From Citricoccus zhacaiensis (GTDB lineage: Bacteria > Actinomycetota > Actinomycetes > Actinomycetales > Micrococcaceae), in the NCBI RefSeq assembly GCF_014645315.1, contig NZ_BMLQ01000002.1:1-64000 (forward strand): 64,000 bases of DNA. The letters are read 5' to 3'. The notes beneath the pieces were generated by a model. That model saw only the letters and a program-made list of their open reading frames with translations. It searched no databases and was not told where the DNA came from. This document shows, one piece after another, positions 17,893 to 27,900 of this stretch. A program made the position numbers and the translations under genes. The stretch's first letter is position 1. Every line of letters begins with the position of its first letter.

Positions 17893-19269
17893 TCAGCCCC
17901 GCCGGACGGCGAAGCGCAGGTGGAAGGGGCTCAGGGTGCCCGGGAGCCGCCTCGTGTCCAGGGGTTCGGCTGCCGCGATCTCCCTCTGACCCAGCAGTTC
18001 CCCGAGCACCCTGCTGGCCGTCAGCAGCACCACGTTCCGCCCCGGGCACATGCCGGGTCCGCCGCTGAACGGCACGAGCGGCCAGTCACTGTCATCCCGG
18101 TCACCGGACCACAGTGCTGGACTGAAGCGGTGGGCCTCCGGCAGGGTCTGGCCGTCGCGGTGGAAGAACGGCGCGAAGATAACCAATCCGGCACCTGCCG
18201 GGAGGGTGCCGTTGCGCCAGCGGGTGCCAGCAGTACTGTCCCGCAGGATCAGCGGGGTGGTGGGCCACAGGCGCAGGGATTCCAGGACGGCGGCACGCAG
18301 CAGGGGCTGGTCCCGCGGACCGCACGCGCTTGACCCGGCCGCCTCCGCCGCGCTCGCCCCGGGCGGAACCGTCATCTCGGACCGGACCTGCTCCGCAGCG
18401 CCCGGATGGGACACCAGCAGCGCCAGCGCCCGGAACGTCGCCCACGCCTCCGCGTCGAAGGCGAACAGCCACTGCGGCATCTGCTGGACCGGCTTGGCAT
18501 CCGCCGGCGCCGGGGTCTGCGCGACCATCGCCGCCAGACTCCCTGACTCCGCGCGGTCGACGTACTCCTGCAACCGGCCCAGGAATCTCTCGCGCAGCCG
18601 GCGGTTCTGGGGCATGAGGTAGGAGAGATTGCCGCGCTCCCGCAGCCGGCGGAGGTCGTCGGTGACCTGATCGTCCTCGCGCGCGCCGTCGCCCAGCACG
18701 ATGCGCCGGACCATCCGTCCCCACATCACCGCGAAACCGTCCCAGTCCAGCGTCCCGGTGAAGTCCGCGTGCCCCAGCAGGGCCTCGACCTCCTCGGTGA
18801 TGATGGCCGTCATCTGCTCGGCGTGGCTGTGGACGGGACGATCCGTCTCCAGGACCTGCTCGTTGAACGGCCGGCGGGACAGCCGCTGCTGCGCCGAGGA
18901 GACCAGCGAGCTGCCCGGCTCGAAGTGGTTCAGGGCTCCGCGCTTCTCCAGCGTGGCCTGCGAGAACGGCTCGGGGCCTTCATTCAGCACCCGGTGCACG
19001 TCCTCCGGATCAAGGAGCAGGGCGATCCTCCGTCCGGGGATCCGCAACTGCACCGGGCCGGGTCCGTAGCGGCTGCGCAGCCGCTGCATCTCGGCCACCC
19101 CGGCCGAGTCGAGGTCGATGCGTTCGGCCAGGCCGACAACCCTCGGTCGGCGCACGATCGGCCCCTTGATCACCGGACTGAGCAGCACGCGGGCGAGAAC
19201 GCGCGCATGGCCGACGGGTCCGAGGATGGGGATGTCCGGTGAGCTGCGGGGTTCCGTTGCACGGGGCAT
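17893..19269 (-). CDS. Cytochrome P450
   Basis: Heme monooxygenase of 458 aa from the ATG at 19269 (a GTG further upstream would extend it by 12 residues). The heme motif PFSGGPGMCPGRNVV supplies the thiolate Cys and the K-helix ExxR is ESLRLWP. The I-helix is poorly matched: the region AWATFRALALLVSHPG lacks the usual A-G-x-D/E-T, which is odd. No ferredoxin or reductase gene is adjacent, so redox partners must be elsewhere. The substrate cannot be inferred. Confidence 0.88.
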   Translation of the reverse strand: MPRATEPRSSPDIPILGPVGHARVLARVLLSPVIKGPIVRRPRVVGLAERIDLDSAGVAEMQRLRSRYGPGPVQLRIPGRRIALLLDPEDVHRVLNEGPEPFSQATLEKRGALNHFEPGSSLVSSAQQRLSRRPFNEQVLETDRPVHSHAEQMTAIITEEVEALLGHADFTGTLDWDGFAVMWGRMVRRIVLGDGAREDDQVTDDLRRLRERGNLSYLMPQNRRLRERFLGRLQEYVDRAESGSLAAMVAQTPAPADAKPVQQMPQWLFAFDAEAWATFRALALLVSHPGAAEQVRSEMTVPPGASAAEAAGSSACGPRDQPLLRAAVLESLRLWPTTPLILRDSTAGTRWRNGTLPAGAGLVIFAPFFHRDGQTLPEAHRFSPALWSGDRDDSDWPLVPFSGGPGMCPGRNVVLLTASRVLGELLGQREIAAAEPLDTRRLPGTLSPFHLRFAVRRG

Positions 19270-19431
19270 GCTCCCCAGACTTCCACGGGGGTCTGGGCGC
19301 CACAAGGCCGACCGGAAACTCGTCAGCCGAGATACCGGAGGAGCGGCGACTGGACCGGTTAGCGCTCAGTAACTAGGATCGTCCGCGACGAGATCATGTG
19401 ATCTGGATTACACCCGCCGACAGGAGTCCTC

Positions 19432-21072
19432 ATGACCAGCCAACCGACCGGCACCACTCTGTCCCATGACCGCGGCGAGACCAGCACTCCCCTCCTGGAG
19501 GAGACCATCGGCGAGAACCTGGGACGGACCGTCGCCGCCTTCGGCGAGCGCGAAGCGCTGGTGGACGTGCCGAGCGGACGGCGCTGGACGTACGCGGAGT
19601 TCGCGGCCGACGTCGACCGCGTGGCCACCGGACTGCTGGGGATGGGCATCGAGACGGGTGACCGGGTGGGGATCTGGGCGCCGAACCTGCCCGAATGGAC
19701 GCTGACCCAGTACGCCACCGCGCGGATGGGCGCGATCCTGGTGAACATCAATCCGGCCTACCGGACGGAGGAGCTGCAGTACGTGCTCAACCAGTCCGGC
19801 GTCCGCACGGTCGTGGCGGCGAGCTCGTTCAAGACCTCGGACTACGAGGCGATGCTGGCGCAGGTCAGGCGCGACTGCCCGGAGCTAAAGGACGTGGTGA
19901 TCATCGGCGGCGAGGACTGGAACCGGCTGGCCAGCACGGATGCCGACCCGGCCCGCCTGGAACGGATCGCCGCGCACCTGACCCCGGACGACCCGATCAA
20001 TATCCAGTACACCTCCGGCACCACGGGCTTCCCCAAGGGCGCCACCCTGTCCCACCGGAACATCCTCAACAACGGCTTCTTCGTCGGCGAGCGCGTGCAG
20101 TACACCGAGGCCGACCGGGTCTGCATTCCGGTGCCCTTCTACCACTGCTTCGGCATGGTGATGGGCAACCTGGCGTGCACCACCCACGGCGCGGCCATGG
20201 TCATCCCGGCGCCGGGATTCGATCCCACGGCCAGCCTACACGCCGTGGCCACCGAGCGCTGCACCTCCCTGTATGGGGTGCCGACCATGTTCATCGCCGA
20301 GCTCGGCCTGGAGGACTTCTCCTCCTACGACCTCTCCACCCTGCGCACCGGCATCATGGCCGGCTCGCCCTGCCCCGAGCACGTGATGCGCCAGGTGATC
20401 GAGCAGATGAACATGCGGGACGTCTCCATCTGTTACGGCATGACGGAGACCTCCCCGGTCTCCCTCCAGACCACGACGTCGGACAGCCTGGACCAGCGCG
20501 TCGGCACCGTGGGGCGGGTGGGGCCCCACCTCGAGGTCCGCGTGGTGGACCCGGTATCCAGCGAGGTGCTGCCGCGCGGGGAGGCCGGCGAGCTGCAGAC
20601 CTTGGGCTACTCCGTGATGAAGGGCTACTGGAACGACCCGGACAAGACCGCCGAATCCATTGATGATGAGGGCTGGATGCACACCGGGGACATCGGCCTC
20701 ATGGACGGGGACGGCTATGTGCAGATCACCGGCCGCATCAAGGACATGGTGATCCGCGGCGGCGAGAACATCTACCCACGCGAGATCGAGGAGTTCCTCT
20801 ACCTGCACCCGGACATTGTGGACGCCCAGGTGGTCGGGGTGCCGGACGAGAAGTACGGCGAGGAGCTGATGGCCTGGATCCGGATCCGCGAGGGCGCCCC
20901 GGAACCGACAGCCTCCTCACTGCGGGAGTTCTGCTCCGGGAAGATCGCCCACTACAAGGTGCCCCGCTACGTGCAGGTCATCGAGGAGTTCCCCATGACC
21001 GTCACCGGCAAGGTCCGCAAGGTGGATCTGCGAGCGCAGGCGATGGACCTGCTGGCGGAAAGCTCCCGCTGA
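19432..21072 (+). CDS. AMP-binding acyl-CoA synthetase (FadD-like)
   Basis: ANL-superfamily ligase of 546 aa that activates a carboxylic acid as acyl-AMP and transfers it to CoA. The P-loop motif is [18 protein letters not shown], the second adenylation block [10 protein letters not shown], then [17 protein letters not shown] and the hinge/C-domain [20 protein letters not shown]. The catalytic Lys is in [14 protein letters not shown]. It resembles medium/long-chain fatty acyl ligases; the exact chain is unknown. A purine-rich GACAGGAGTCC precedes the ATG. Confidence 0.88.
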   Translation: MTSQPTGTTLSHDRGETSTPLLEETIGENLGRTVAAFGEREALVDVPSGRRWTYAEFAADVDRVATGLLGMGIETGDRVGIWAPNLPEWTLTQYATARMGAILVNINPAYRTEELQYVLNQSGVRTVVAASSFKTSDYEAMLAQVRRDCPELKDVVIIGGEDWNRLASTDADPARLERIAAHLTPDDPINIQYTSGTTGFPKGATLSHRNILNNGFFVGERVQYTEADRVCIPVPFYHCFGMVMGNLACTTHGAAMVIPAPGFDPTASLHAVATERCTSLYGVPTMFIAELGLEDFSSYDLSTLRTGIMAGSPCPEHVMRQVIEQMNMRDVSICYGMTETSPVSLQTTTSDSLDQRVGTVGRVGPHLEVRVVDPVSSEVLPRGEAGELQTLGYSVMKGYWNDPDKTAESIDDEGWMHTGDIGLMDGDGYVQITGRIKDMVIRGGENIYPREIEEFLYLHPDIVDAQVVGVPDEKYGEELMAWIRIREGAPEPTASSLREFCSGKIAHYKVPRYVQVIEEFPMTVTGKVRKVDLRAQAMDLLAESSR

Positions 21073-21168
21073 CCTGCTCCCCGATGGTGCTCTTCGGGCA
21101 GAAGTTGCGAGTGCTCTCTTGCCCGCGGGGCCATCACCCTTTCGGCTCCGGAGTGCCGCTCGCAATTG

Positions 21169-21205
21169 CTCTAAGCTACTCTAAATTTTTTAGAGTAGCT
21201 TAGAG
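21169..21205. promoter_or_regulatory. Palindrome A upstream of the AlbA_2 regulator (probable operator/promoter)
   Basis: A perfect 17-bp AT-rich inverted repeat (left arm 21169-21185, right arm 21189-21205, 3-base loop) ends seven bases before the regulator ATG (21213). The right arm extended to the ATG (21189-21215) is built of two tandem 10-mers, TTAGAGTAGC and TTAGAGTAGT. It matches the right arm of palindrome B (22674-22700) at 25 of 27 positions. There is no ordinary ribosome site between the palindrome and the ATG, so the mRNA may be leaderless and the repeat could overlap the promoter. The operator role is inferred. Confidence 0.65.
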
Positions 21206-21212
21206 TAGTTTC

Positions 21213-22628
21213 ATGCATGGCACCCCCGCAAGTCACCTCGCTTCTCTTCCGGAAGACGCCAGACTCAAAGCGCTGCTGGAAACCACTGAAGACCAGTGGT
21301 TCGACCGAAAGTCCGCCCGAGCAGCACCCAAGGACCTCGCTTCATTACTGGTGGCCTTGGCCAACGCAGAGGGTGGAACTGCCGCCATCGGTGTGCACGA
21401 TGGCGAGTACGATGGGCATCTCCTCACACCGGCCCGGAACAGTGCCTTACGCCAAGCGGCCATGGACCACACCAATCCGCCGGTCCGCATGGAGACCGAG
21501 GAAGTCAGCGTGGGAGATGACCGTTCCGTCCTCTTGATACACGTCCGCCCCGGCGACCAGGTCTACGAAACCAGCAAGGGCGATGCCTACCTCCGGGTCG
21601 GCGACGAGACTCGCAAACTGGGATTCAACCAACGGCGTGAGTTGGCGTATGACCGAGGCTCGGCGCAGTTCGAGGGAGAAGCAGCGCCAGGGGCAAGCAC
21701 TGATGACCTGGATTCAGATCAACTCCAGCGTTACCGCGACGCCATCGGCGCGGGCGCAGACGACCCGACGGCGCTCAGGGCGCGCAGTCTGTTGACACGC
21801 ACGGGCGACCTCACGGTTGCAGGTCTCCTGCTACTGGGCCACTCCCCCCAGCAATACCTACCCCAGGCTCTGGTCCGCGTAATGCGCTTCTCCGAACGGG
21901 ATCCTGGAACCGGTTCGCGGCAGTCTCTCGAGAGTGGCAAAGACCGACGCTTCGAGGGACCCATCCCCACCATCATCGACCAGGCAGCAGAGTGCATCTC
22001 GCAGTGGATGCCGAAGCGCCGCGCCCTGGGCGCATCCCGCCGGTTCGAGGACATCCCCTTGCTACCCGATGACGTGTGGCTGGAGGGACTGGTCAATGCC
22101 GTGGTCCACCGGTCCTACAGCCTCGCCGGGGACCATATCCGCGTCAGCATCTTTCCCGACCGGATCGAGGTGGAGAGCCCCGGCCGGTTTCCCGGACTTG
22201 CCGACCCGACCCATCCCCTAGACATCGCCCGTTATGCGAGGAATCCACGCGTTGCCCGCGTGTGTTCGGACCTGGGGATCACGCTGGAGCGCGGCGAGGG
22301 AATCCGCCGCATGTTCGAGGAGATGCGCGGGCTGGGCCTCGTCGACCCGCTGTACGAACAGACCGGCGGAAGTGTTCGCCTGACACTGGCGGCCACGTCT
22401 CGGCTCGATCCGGAGCTGGAGAGCCAGCTGCCCGCCGGAGCCGACGACCTGGTCCGGATGCTCCGGCAGCACGGCGGTGCCATCGGCACGGGAGAGATCG
22501 TGGAAGAGTCCGGGCGGTCCAGGCCATGGGTCCGGACTGTACTCGAAACCCTGCGGGAGGCCGGGGTGGTCGCCTGGGAGGGCAAGTCCCCCAAAGATCC
22601 GCGCGCAACGTGGCGCCTGGTCGATTGA
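21213..22628 (+). CDS. AlbA_2 (Schlafen-like) / HATPase_c_4 transcriptional regulator-type protein
   Basis: 471 residues. The N-terminal AlbA_2 domain (about 20-150) shows FDRKSARAAPKDLASLLVAL, ANAEGGTAAIGVHDG and ETSKGDAYLRVGDETRKL. The middle ATPase-like domain has EGLVNAVVHRSYS, the FPDRIEVESPGRFP block and ERGEGIRRMFEEM. A winged-helix region closes the C terminus (TGEIVEESGRSRPWVRTVLE). Such proteins are DNA-binding regulators or accessory factors often found near defence and mobile genes. It lies directly upstream of the Wadjet operon, 120 bp from jetA, and is bracketed by two related palindromes. I infer that it controls itself and jetABCD; an effector role is not excluded. Confidence 0.85.
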   Translation: MHGTPASHLASLPEDARLKALLETTEDQWFDRKSARAAPKDLASLLVALANAEGGTAAIGVHDGEYDGHLLTPARNSALRQAAMDHTNPPVRMETEEVSVGDDRSVLLIHVRPGDQVYETSKGDAYLRVGDETRKLGFNQRRELAYDRGSAQFEGEAAPGASTDDLDSDQLQRYRDAIGAGADDPTALRARSLLTRTGDLTVAGLLLLGHSPQQYLPQALVRVMRFSERDPGTGSRQSLESGKDRRFEGPIPTIIDQAAECISQWMPKRRALGASRRFEDIPLLPDDVWLEGLVNAVVHRSYSLAGDHIRVSIFPDRIEVESPGRFPGLADPTHPLDIARYARNPRVARVCSDLGITLERGEGIRRMFEEMRGLGLVDPLYEQTGGSVRLTLAATSRLDPELESQLPAGADDLVRMLRQHGGAIGTGEIVEESGRSRPWVRTVLETLREAGVVAWEGKSPKDPRATWRLVD

Positions 22629-22643
22629 TACACGCATCGCTGG

Positions 22644-22700
22644 CATGAAACTACTCGAAGTTACTCTAAAAAATTTAGAGTAACTTCGAGTAGTTTCATG
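22644..22700. promoter_or_regulatory. Palindrome B between regulator and jetA (57-bp perfect hairpin)
   Basis: Left arm 22644-22670 and right arm 22674-22700 are exact 27-bp reverse complements around an AAA loop. Each arm starts or ends with CATGAAACTACTC / GAGTAGTTTCATG. The right arm repeats the sequence in front of the regulator gene with two mismatches. Lying 16 bp after the regulator stop and about 50 bp before jetA, it could act as operator for the Wadjet operon, as terminator for the regulator, or both. It lacks a trailing T-run. Function inferred. Confidence 0.65.
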
Positions 22701-22748
22701 TAGCGCCGTCTGCCCTACCGCGTCCGGGCCACCTGACAGACTGTGCTC

Positions 22749-24224
22749 ATGTCCTCGCTCGTCCGGGCCCTGACGGTCCAGCGCCTCCTGCGGGAGGACA
22801 CCACCCTGCGCATGCTCCGGATGGACACCCTCCCCCTCCTGGCCGGCGTCCTCGCCGAGCACCTGGGCGCTCCCAACGCGAAGACCCCTACCCAGGACCT
22901 GCATGAGGCGGTCGACGCGGAGCTGGACTCCCTGCGCACCCACCTCGACCTCTCAGACCGCACGGCCAAGGCCTACTGCGACGACTGGCGCCAGACCGGA
23001 CTGCTCCTGCGCCGGCCCGCCTCCGACGCCCGCGCCGAGACCTACGAGCTCACCCCAGAGGCCCGTCACGGGCTGCGGGTCATCGAGGAGCTCATCGCGC
23101 CGCGGGCCGCCGCCACCGAGTCCCGGCTCGTTTCGCTGACCGGCGCCCTCCGCCAACTGGCCATCGCCACGGACCCGGACGTCGGGTCTCGGCTGGAGGC
23201 GTTGCAGGCTGAGCGAGACGCCCTGGACGAACGCATCCGCCGGGTCCGGTCCGGCGAGACCGGCGTGCTGGACTCCCGCCGCGCCCTGGAACGGGTGGGG
23301 GACATCCTGGCCCAGGCCGAGGACCTGCCCACCGACTTCGCCCGCGTCCGCGCCCGCTTCGAGGAGCTCAACCACGAGTTGCGGGTCAACATCCTGACCG
23401 GCGACGACCTGCCCGGCGGCGTGCTGGACGAGGTCTTCCGCGGCGTGGACCTGATCGAGTCCTCGGACGAGGGCCAGACCTTCGCGGGCTTCTCCCGGCT
23501 GGTGCGGGACCCGGAGATCTCCGAGTCCTTCGAGGCCGATCTGCGCTCCATCCTGGACCGGGACTTCGCGCGCAGCCTGACCCCGTCCTCCCGGACCGCG
23601 CTGCGCGGGCTCGTCCGCACCCTCAAGGACGGCTCCCGGACGGTGCAGGACTCCCTGGCGGAGTTCGCGCGCGGGCTGCGCCGTTATGTGCTCTCCCTCG
23701 AGTACCAGCGGGACCGGCAACTGCGCCTGACGCTGCAGGACGCCCTCGCCGCGGCCGTCCCGGCCCTGGCCGCCACGCGCCCCTACCATCATTCCGGCCT
23801 GGACCTGGAGATGACCGGCATGCAGGTGGCCTCGGTCGGCGAGGTCGCCCTCCACGATCCCTCGGAGTACGACGCCGGCCCGGTCCTGGATGACGCGCCG
23901 GTGGCGGTCGTGGACGTGGAGACGCTGCGGGCCATCGCCCGGCAGACCGAGATCGACTTCGCCGAACTCGAGGACAACGTCCACGCCGTCCTGACGGGGG
24001 CCACCGCCGAGCAGCGGTCCGCCGGAGTCTCCGTGGCGGAGGTCTTGGCGGCCTTCCCCGCGAGCCAGGGCGTGGCCAGCGTGGTGGGTCTGCTCTCCCT
24101 GGCCGCCCGCCACGGCACCGTGGATGCTGACCGCACGGACCTTGTCAGCTGGGACGGCGAGGACGGCCACCCGCGCCACGCCCGCGTGGTACGCCACGCC
24201 TTCACCGGAAGGATCAGGTCCTGA
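22749..24224 (+). CDS. jetA: Wadjet protein JetA (DUF3375)
   Basis: A 491-residue kleisin-like subunit of the type I Wadjet anti-plasmid complex (MukF-like role). The start MSSLVRALTVQRLLREDTTL and the winged-helix segment with YCDDWRQTGLLLRR...YELTPEARHGLRVIEEL are typical of DUF3375. The central part is helical and acidic. ATG 22749 is preferred over a GTG six bases upstream. The stop overlaps the jetB ATG (TGATG). The family is assigned from sequence and from the exact jetA-B-C-D gene order that follows. Confidence 0.93.
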   Translation: MSSLVRALTVQRLLREDTTLRMLRMDTLPLLAGVLAEHLGAPNAKTPTQDLHEAVDAELDSLRTHLDLSDRTAKAYCDDWRQTGLLLRRPASDARAETYELTPEARHGLRVIEELIAPRAAATESRLVSLTGALRQLAIATDPDVGSRLEALQAERDALDERIRRVRSGETGVLDSRRALERVGDILAQAEDLPTDFARVRARFEELNHELRVNILTGDDLPGGVLDEVFRGVDLIESSDEGQTFAGFSRLVRDPEISESFEADLRSILDRDFARSLTPSSRTALRGLVRTLKDGSRTVQDSLAEFARGLRRYVLSLEYQRDRQLRLTLQDALAAAVPALAATRPYHHSGLDLEMTGMQVASVGEVALHDPSEYDAGPVLDDAPVAVVDVETLRAIARQTEIDFAELEDNVHAVLTGATAEQRSAGVSVAEVLAAFPASQGVASVVGLLSLAARHGTVDADRTDLVSWDGEDGHPRHARVVRHAFTGRIRS

Positions 24225-24913
24225 TGACCGAGAACCCCCCACCGTCCGCCGACTCCCCCGAGGGAGCCACCGCGCCGGACCCGTCCCGCCCGATCCTGTG
24301 GTCCGGGGACACCGGCACGCTGGGCGAGGGGTCCCGGCGCGCCCTGCTGGACCTACTCAAGGGCCCCTACCTCTCCGGTGCGCGCAAGCCCCAGTTGTGG
24401 CAGTCCCTGGTGGCCGACGAGGACGCCGTGCGTTCCCGGCTGCACGACCTGTTCCTGGAGCTGGTGATCGACCACGCCGAGGAGTTCGCCTTCACGCGCA
24501 AGGTGACCACGGAGGAACTCCAGGTCCCGGCGGCACTGCGCAGCGAGGCCCTGACCTTCCTGGACACCGCCATGCTGCTGGTGTTGCGTCAGCAATTGTT
24601 GATGGCCGCGGGCGAGCGGCGAGTGATCGCCGGCCGGACGGAGGTCTTCGAACAGCTCTCGGTCTACCGCCAGGGCGATGAGTCCTCGTGGGCCCGCCGG
24701 CTGAACAGCTCCTGGACCAAGATGCTCAACAAGTTCAACGTCCTGCATACCGTGGACGAGGGCCGGGCGGAGATCTCCCCGGTGCTGAAGATGATGGTGG
24801 ACCACGACCAGGCGCGCGCCTTCGCCGAGCTCTACCGGACCCTTACTCCCGCCGACACCGACGAACGTGACGATCCGGACACCAGCGGGCCCGAAGCAGA
24901 GGAGACCCCATGA
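24224..24913 (+). CDS. jetB: Wadjet protein JetB (DUF4194)
   Basis: 229 residues; the KITE-like (MukE-type) winged-helix subunit that binds the JetA kleisin. The core reads LLDLLKGPYLSGARKPQLWQ, then VTTEELQVPAALRSEALTFL and RQQLLMAAGERRVIAGRTEV, ending in SWARRLNSSWTKMLNKFNVLH. The N- and C-terminal tails are acidic and disordered-looking. The gene overlaps jetA by one base and jetC by four, so the three are translationally coupled. Confidence 0.92.
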   Translation: MTENPPPSADSPEGATAPDPSRPILWSGDTGTLGEGSRRALLDLLKGPYLSGARKPQLWQSLVADEDAVRSRLHDLFLELVIDHAEEFAFTRKVTTEELQVPAALRSEALTFLDTAMLLVLRQQLLMAAGERRVIAGRTEVFEQLSVYRQGDESSWARRLNSSWTKMLNKFNVLHTVDEGRAEISPVLKMMVDHDQARAFAELYRTLTPADTDERDDPDTSGPEAEETP

Positions 24914-27900
24914 CCGCGCAGCAGAAGCTGGACTTCGGCCTCGGCGCCACCGCCGCTTCCTCGGCCCAGTGGCGCCTGGCGGAGGTCCAACTGGCCAACT
25001 GGGGCACCCTGGACGGGAGTATCTACCGGCTGCCCGTGGCCCGGAAGGGGCACCTGATCACCGGCCCCTCCGGCTCCGGGAAGTCCTCCATCCTGGACGC
25101 AATCGCCGCCGTGCTCACCCCGGACCAGTGGCTGCGCTTCAACCAGGCCGCGCAGGGTGGATCCGGCAAGGCACCCACCCGCAATCTCATGTCCTACCTG
25201 CGCGGGGCCTGGACCCGCACGCAGGACGAGTCCGAGGACCGGGTGGTCTCCGCCTACCTGCGTCCCCGGGCCACGTGGAGCGGCATCATCCTGCGCTACG
25301 AGTCCGGGACCGGCAAGACGGTGTCCCTGTGCCGGCTGTTCTTCCTCCGCGGCACCGCCACCACTCGGGCGGACATGCGGGACCTGTGCCTGCTGGAGCA
25401 CTCGGCCGTGGACTTGTCCGAGCTGCAGCCCTTCGTGGCCCAGGGCATCCAGACCCGCAAGGTCCAGTCGGCCTGGCCGAACGCCGTGGTCACCACGAAC
25501 ACCGCGCACGGGCCCTTCTACGCGCGGCTGCGCTCCGTGTTCGGCATCCGAGACGCCGCTGCCCTGCAGCTGCTGCACCGGACCCAGTCCGCCAAGGGGC
25601 TGGACTCCCTGGACCAGCTCTTCCGCCACCACATGCTCGAACGCCCGGCCACCTTCGCCATGGCCGAGAAGGCCGTGGAGGAGTTCGGCGCCCTGCGCAC
25701 CGCCTACGAGCGGGTGGTGGACCTGCGCCGCCAGCGGGACCACCTCGAGGGGCTGCGTGCCGCGGCCACCGAATATGAGGCGGCCCAGTCCCAGGCCGAC
25801 CGGTTGCGGGACCTCCAGGACGCCGTGCACCCGTACCAGCGGATCCGTCAGCTCGAGTTGATCCAGGACGAGCTCCACGGCCTGCGCGAATCCCTCCACG
25901 GGCTGCGGGCCGCCCACGAGCAGGCCGAGGCCGTCCACGCGCAGGCACGCCAGGCACACACGGACGCGCAGCTGACCTTGCACCAGGTCGGCGGCACCCG
26001 CGTCACGGACCTGCAGCGCCAGCGCGAGGAGCTGCGGGCCCGCCGCACGGAGGTCAGCGACCGTTGGGACACGCTGCGGTCCCGCCTGGAGCGCGCCGGG
26101 ATCGGCACGGTCCCGACGACGGCGGGCGAGTTCGCCGAGCTCCTCACCGAGATCGAGAAGGACCTCGAGGCCCCGGCGGCGGACCTCGGTCCCACCCACG
26201 AGCAGAACCGGGCCGCGTTCGAGACCCAGGACCGGCTCCGCCGGATCGACGCGGACATCGCTGCCCTGCGCCGCGGGTCCAGCGCGGTCCCGGCCCCGCT
26301 ACTGGGAGTCCGGGAGCGGCTGGCGGAGCAGCTTGGGGTGCCCACCTCCGCCCTGCCGTTCGCTGCGGAACTCCTCGAGGTGGAGGCCGGCCAGGAGCAG
26401 TGGGCGGGGGCGATCGAGCGGGTCCTGTCCCCGCTGTCCCTGACCCTGCTGGTCCCGGCCCGGCTCCTGCGCCAGGCCCGGAGCTGGATCGACGGTCACC
26501 ACCTGGGTCTGCGGCTGCGCTACGAGGAGGTCACCGGCACCACCGAGGCCGTCCGCCCGGCCCGCTCAGAGGCATCGCTGGTCCACAAGATCGCCGTCCG
26601 TCCGGGCGAGTTCCACGACTGGCTCCAGTCCCGCCTATCGTCCCGGTTCGACTACGCCTGCGTGAAGACTGCCGCCGAGCTGGATGACCACCTCCGCGCC
26701 GTCACCCTGGCCGGCCAGGTGAAGTCCTCGGCGACCAGTTACGAGAAGAACGACCGGCACCGCCTCGACGACCGCTCCCGTTGGGTCCTCGGAGACCCGG
26801 CGGCCAAGCTCGAGGCCCTGCTGGAGTCCCGGCACCTGGTGGAGGCCGAGCACGCCGAGGCGAGCGCCGCCGTCGAGCAGGCCCAGCGGGCCGCGAACCA
26901 CGAGCGCGACCGGCGCACGGCCCTACAGTCCGTGCGGGAGACCCCGTGGAAGGACGTGGACCACTGGACGGTCTCCCGGGCAGCCGAGGCGGTCGAGGAC
27001 CAGCTGCGGCAGCTCACCGAGGGGGACATCGGGCTGCAGGCGGCCACCGACCGCGAGCGGGCCGCCGCGTCCGAGGAGGGCGATGCGCAGACGGCGGCCC
27101 AGCAGGCCCGGCTGGAGCTGGACCGGGCCGAGACGGACGAGGCCCGGCTGGGCGCGGAGCGGGACGAGCTGCTGGCGCTGGGAGCCGGGACCGAGACGGT
27201 GCCGGAGCCGCTCGCCGTCGAGCTGGCCGCCCGCTTCCGGACAGTGCGGCGCAAGCTGACGCGGGTGTCCCTGCCGGAGACCACGCAGACGGTCCTGCGG
27301 GACATCGGCCGGGAGCTGGACGCCACGCGGTCGGCCTCGAACGGGGCAGCCACGCGCTGCACCATGCTGACCACCGAGTTCTCCCAGCTCTGGCCCTCCG
27401 TGGCGGCGGACGCCACACCGGGGGTGGAGGACCGCGGCTCCTACCTGCAGATCCTGGACCGGATCATCGGCCAGGGACTGCCCGAACACGAGTCCCGGTT
27501 CCAGCAGCTGCTGCACGAGCGGTCCTCCACCCTGATCGGGGAACTCTCCAGCGAGATCCGCTCGGCGCCCGGAGAGATCGAGAACCGGGTGGAACCCATC
27601 AACACGTCTCTCGCCCGCTCGCCCTTCGACGAGGGCCGGTTCCTGCGGCTGCGCGTCAAGACCCGGCGCTCGGAGACGGTACGGGGCTTCATGGCGGACC
27701 TGGCCGCCGTCGCCGAGCATTCCTGGTCCGAGGAGGACCTGACGGCCGCGGAGAACCGGTACCGGCGGCTGGCCGCGATCATGGACCGCTTCGCCTCCTC
27801 CGAGCATGCCGACCGGACGTGGCGGCAGGCCTGCCTGGATACCCGCGAGCACGTCACGTTCCTGGCGGACGAGGTCGATGTCCACGGCACGGCCCACGCC

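Noticed and set aside
19408-19421. Near-palindrome GATCATGTGATC before the acyl-CoA ligase as a FadR/TetR operator
   Set aside because: Only an approximate palindrome with no matching regulator nearby; too weak to call.
22644-22700. Simple rho-independent terminator of the regulator gene only
   Set aside because: No T-run follows and the arm sequence is repeated in front of the regulator gene, which a plain terminator would not explain.
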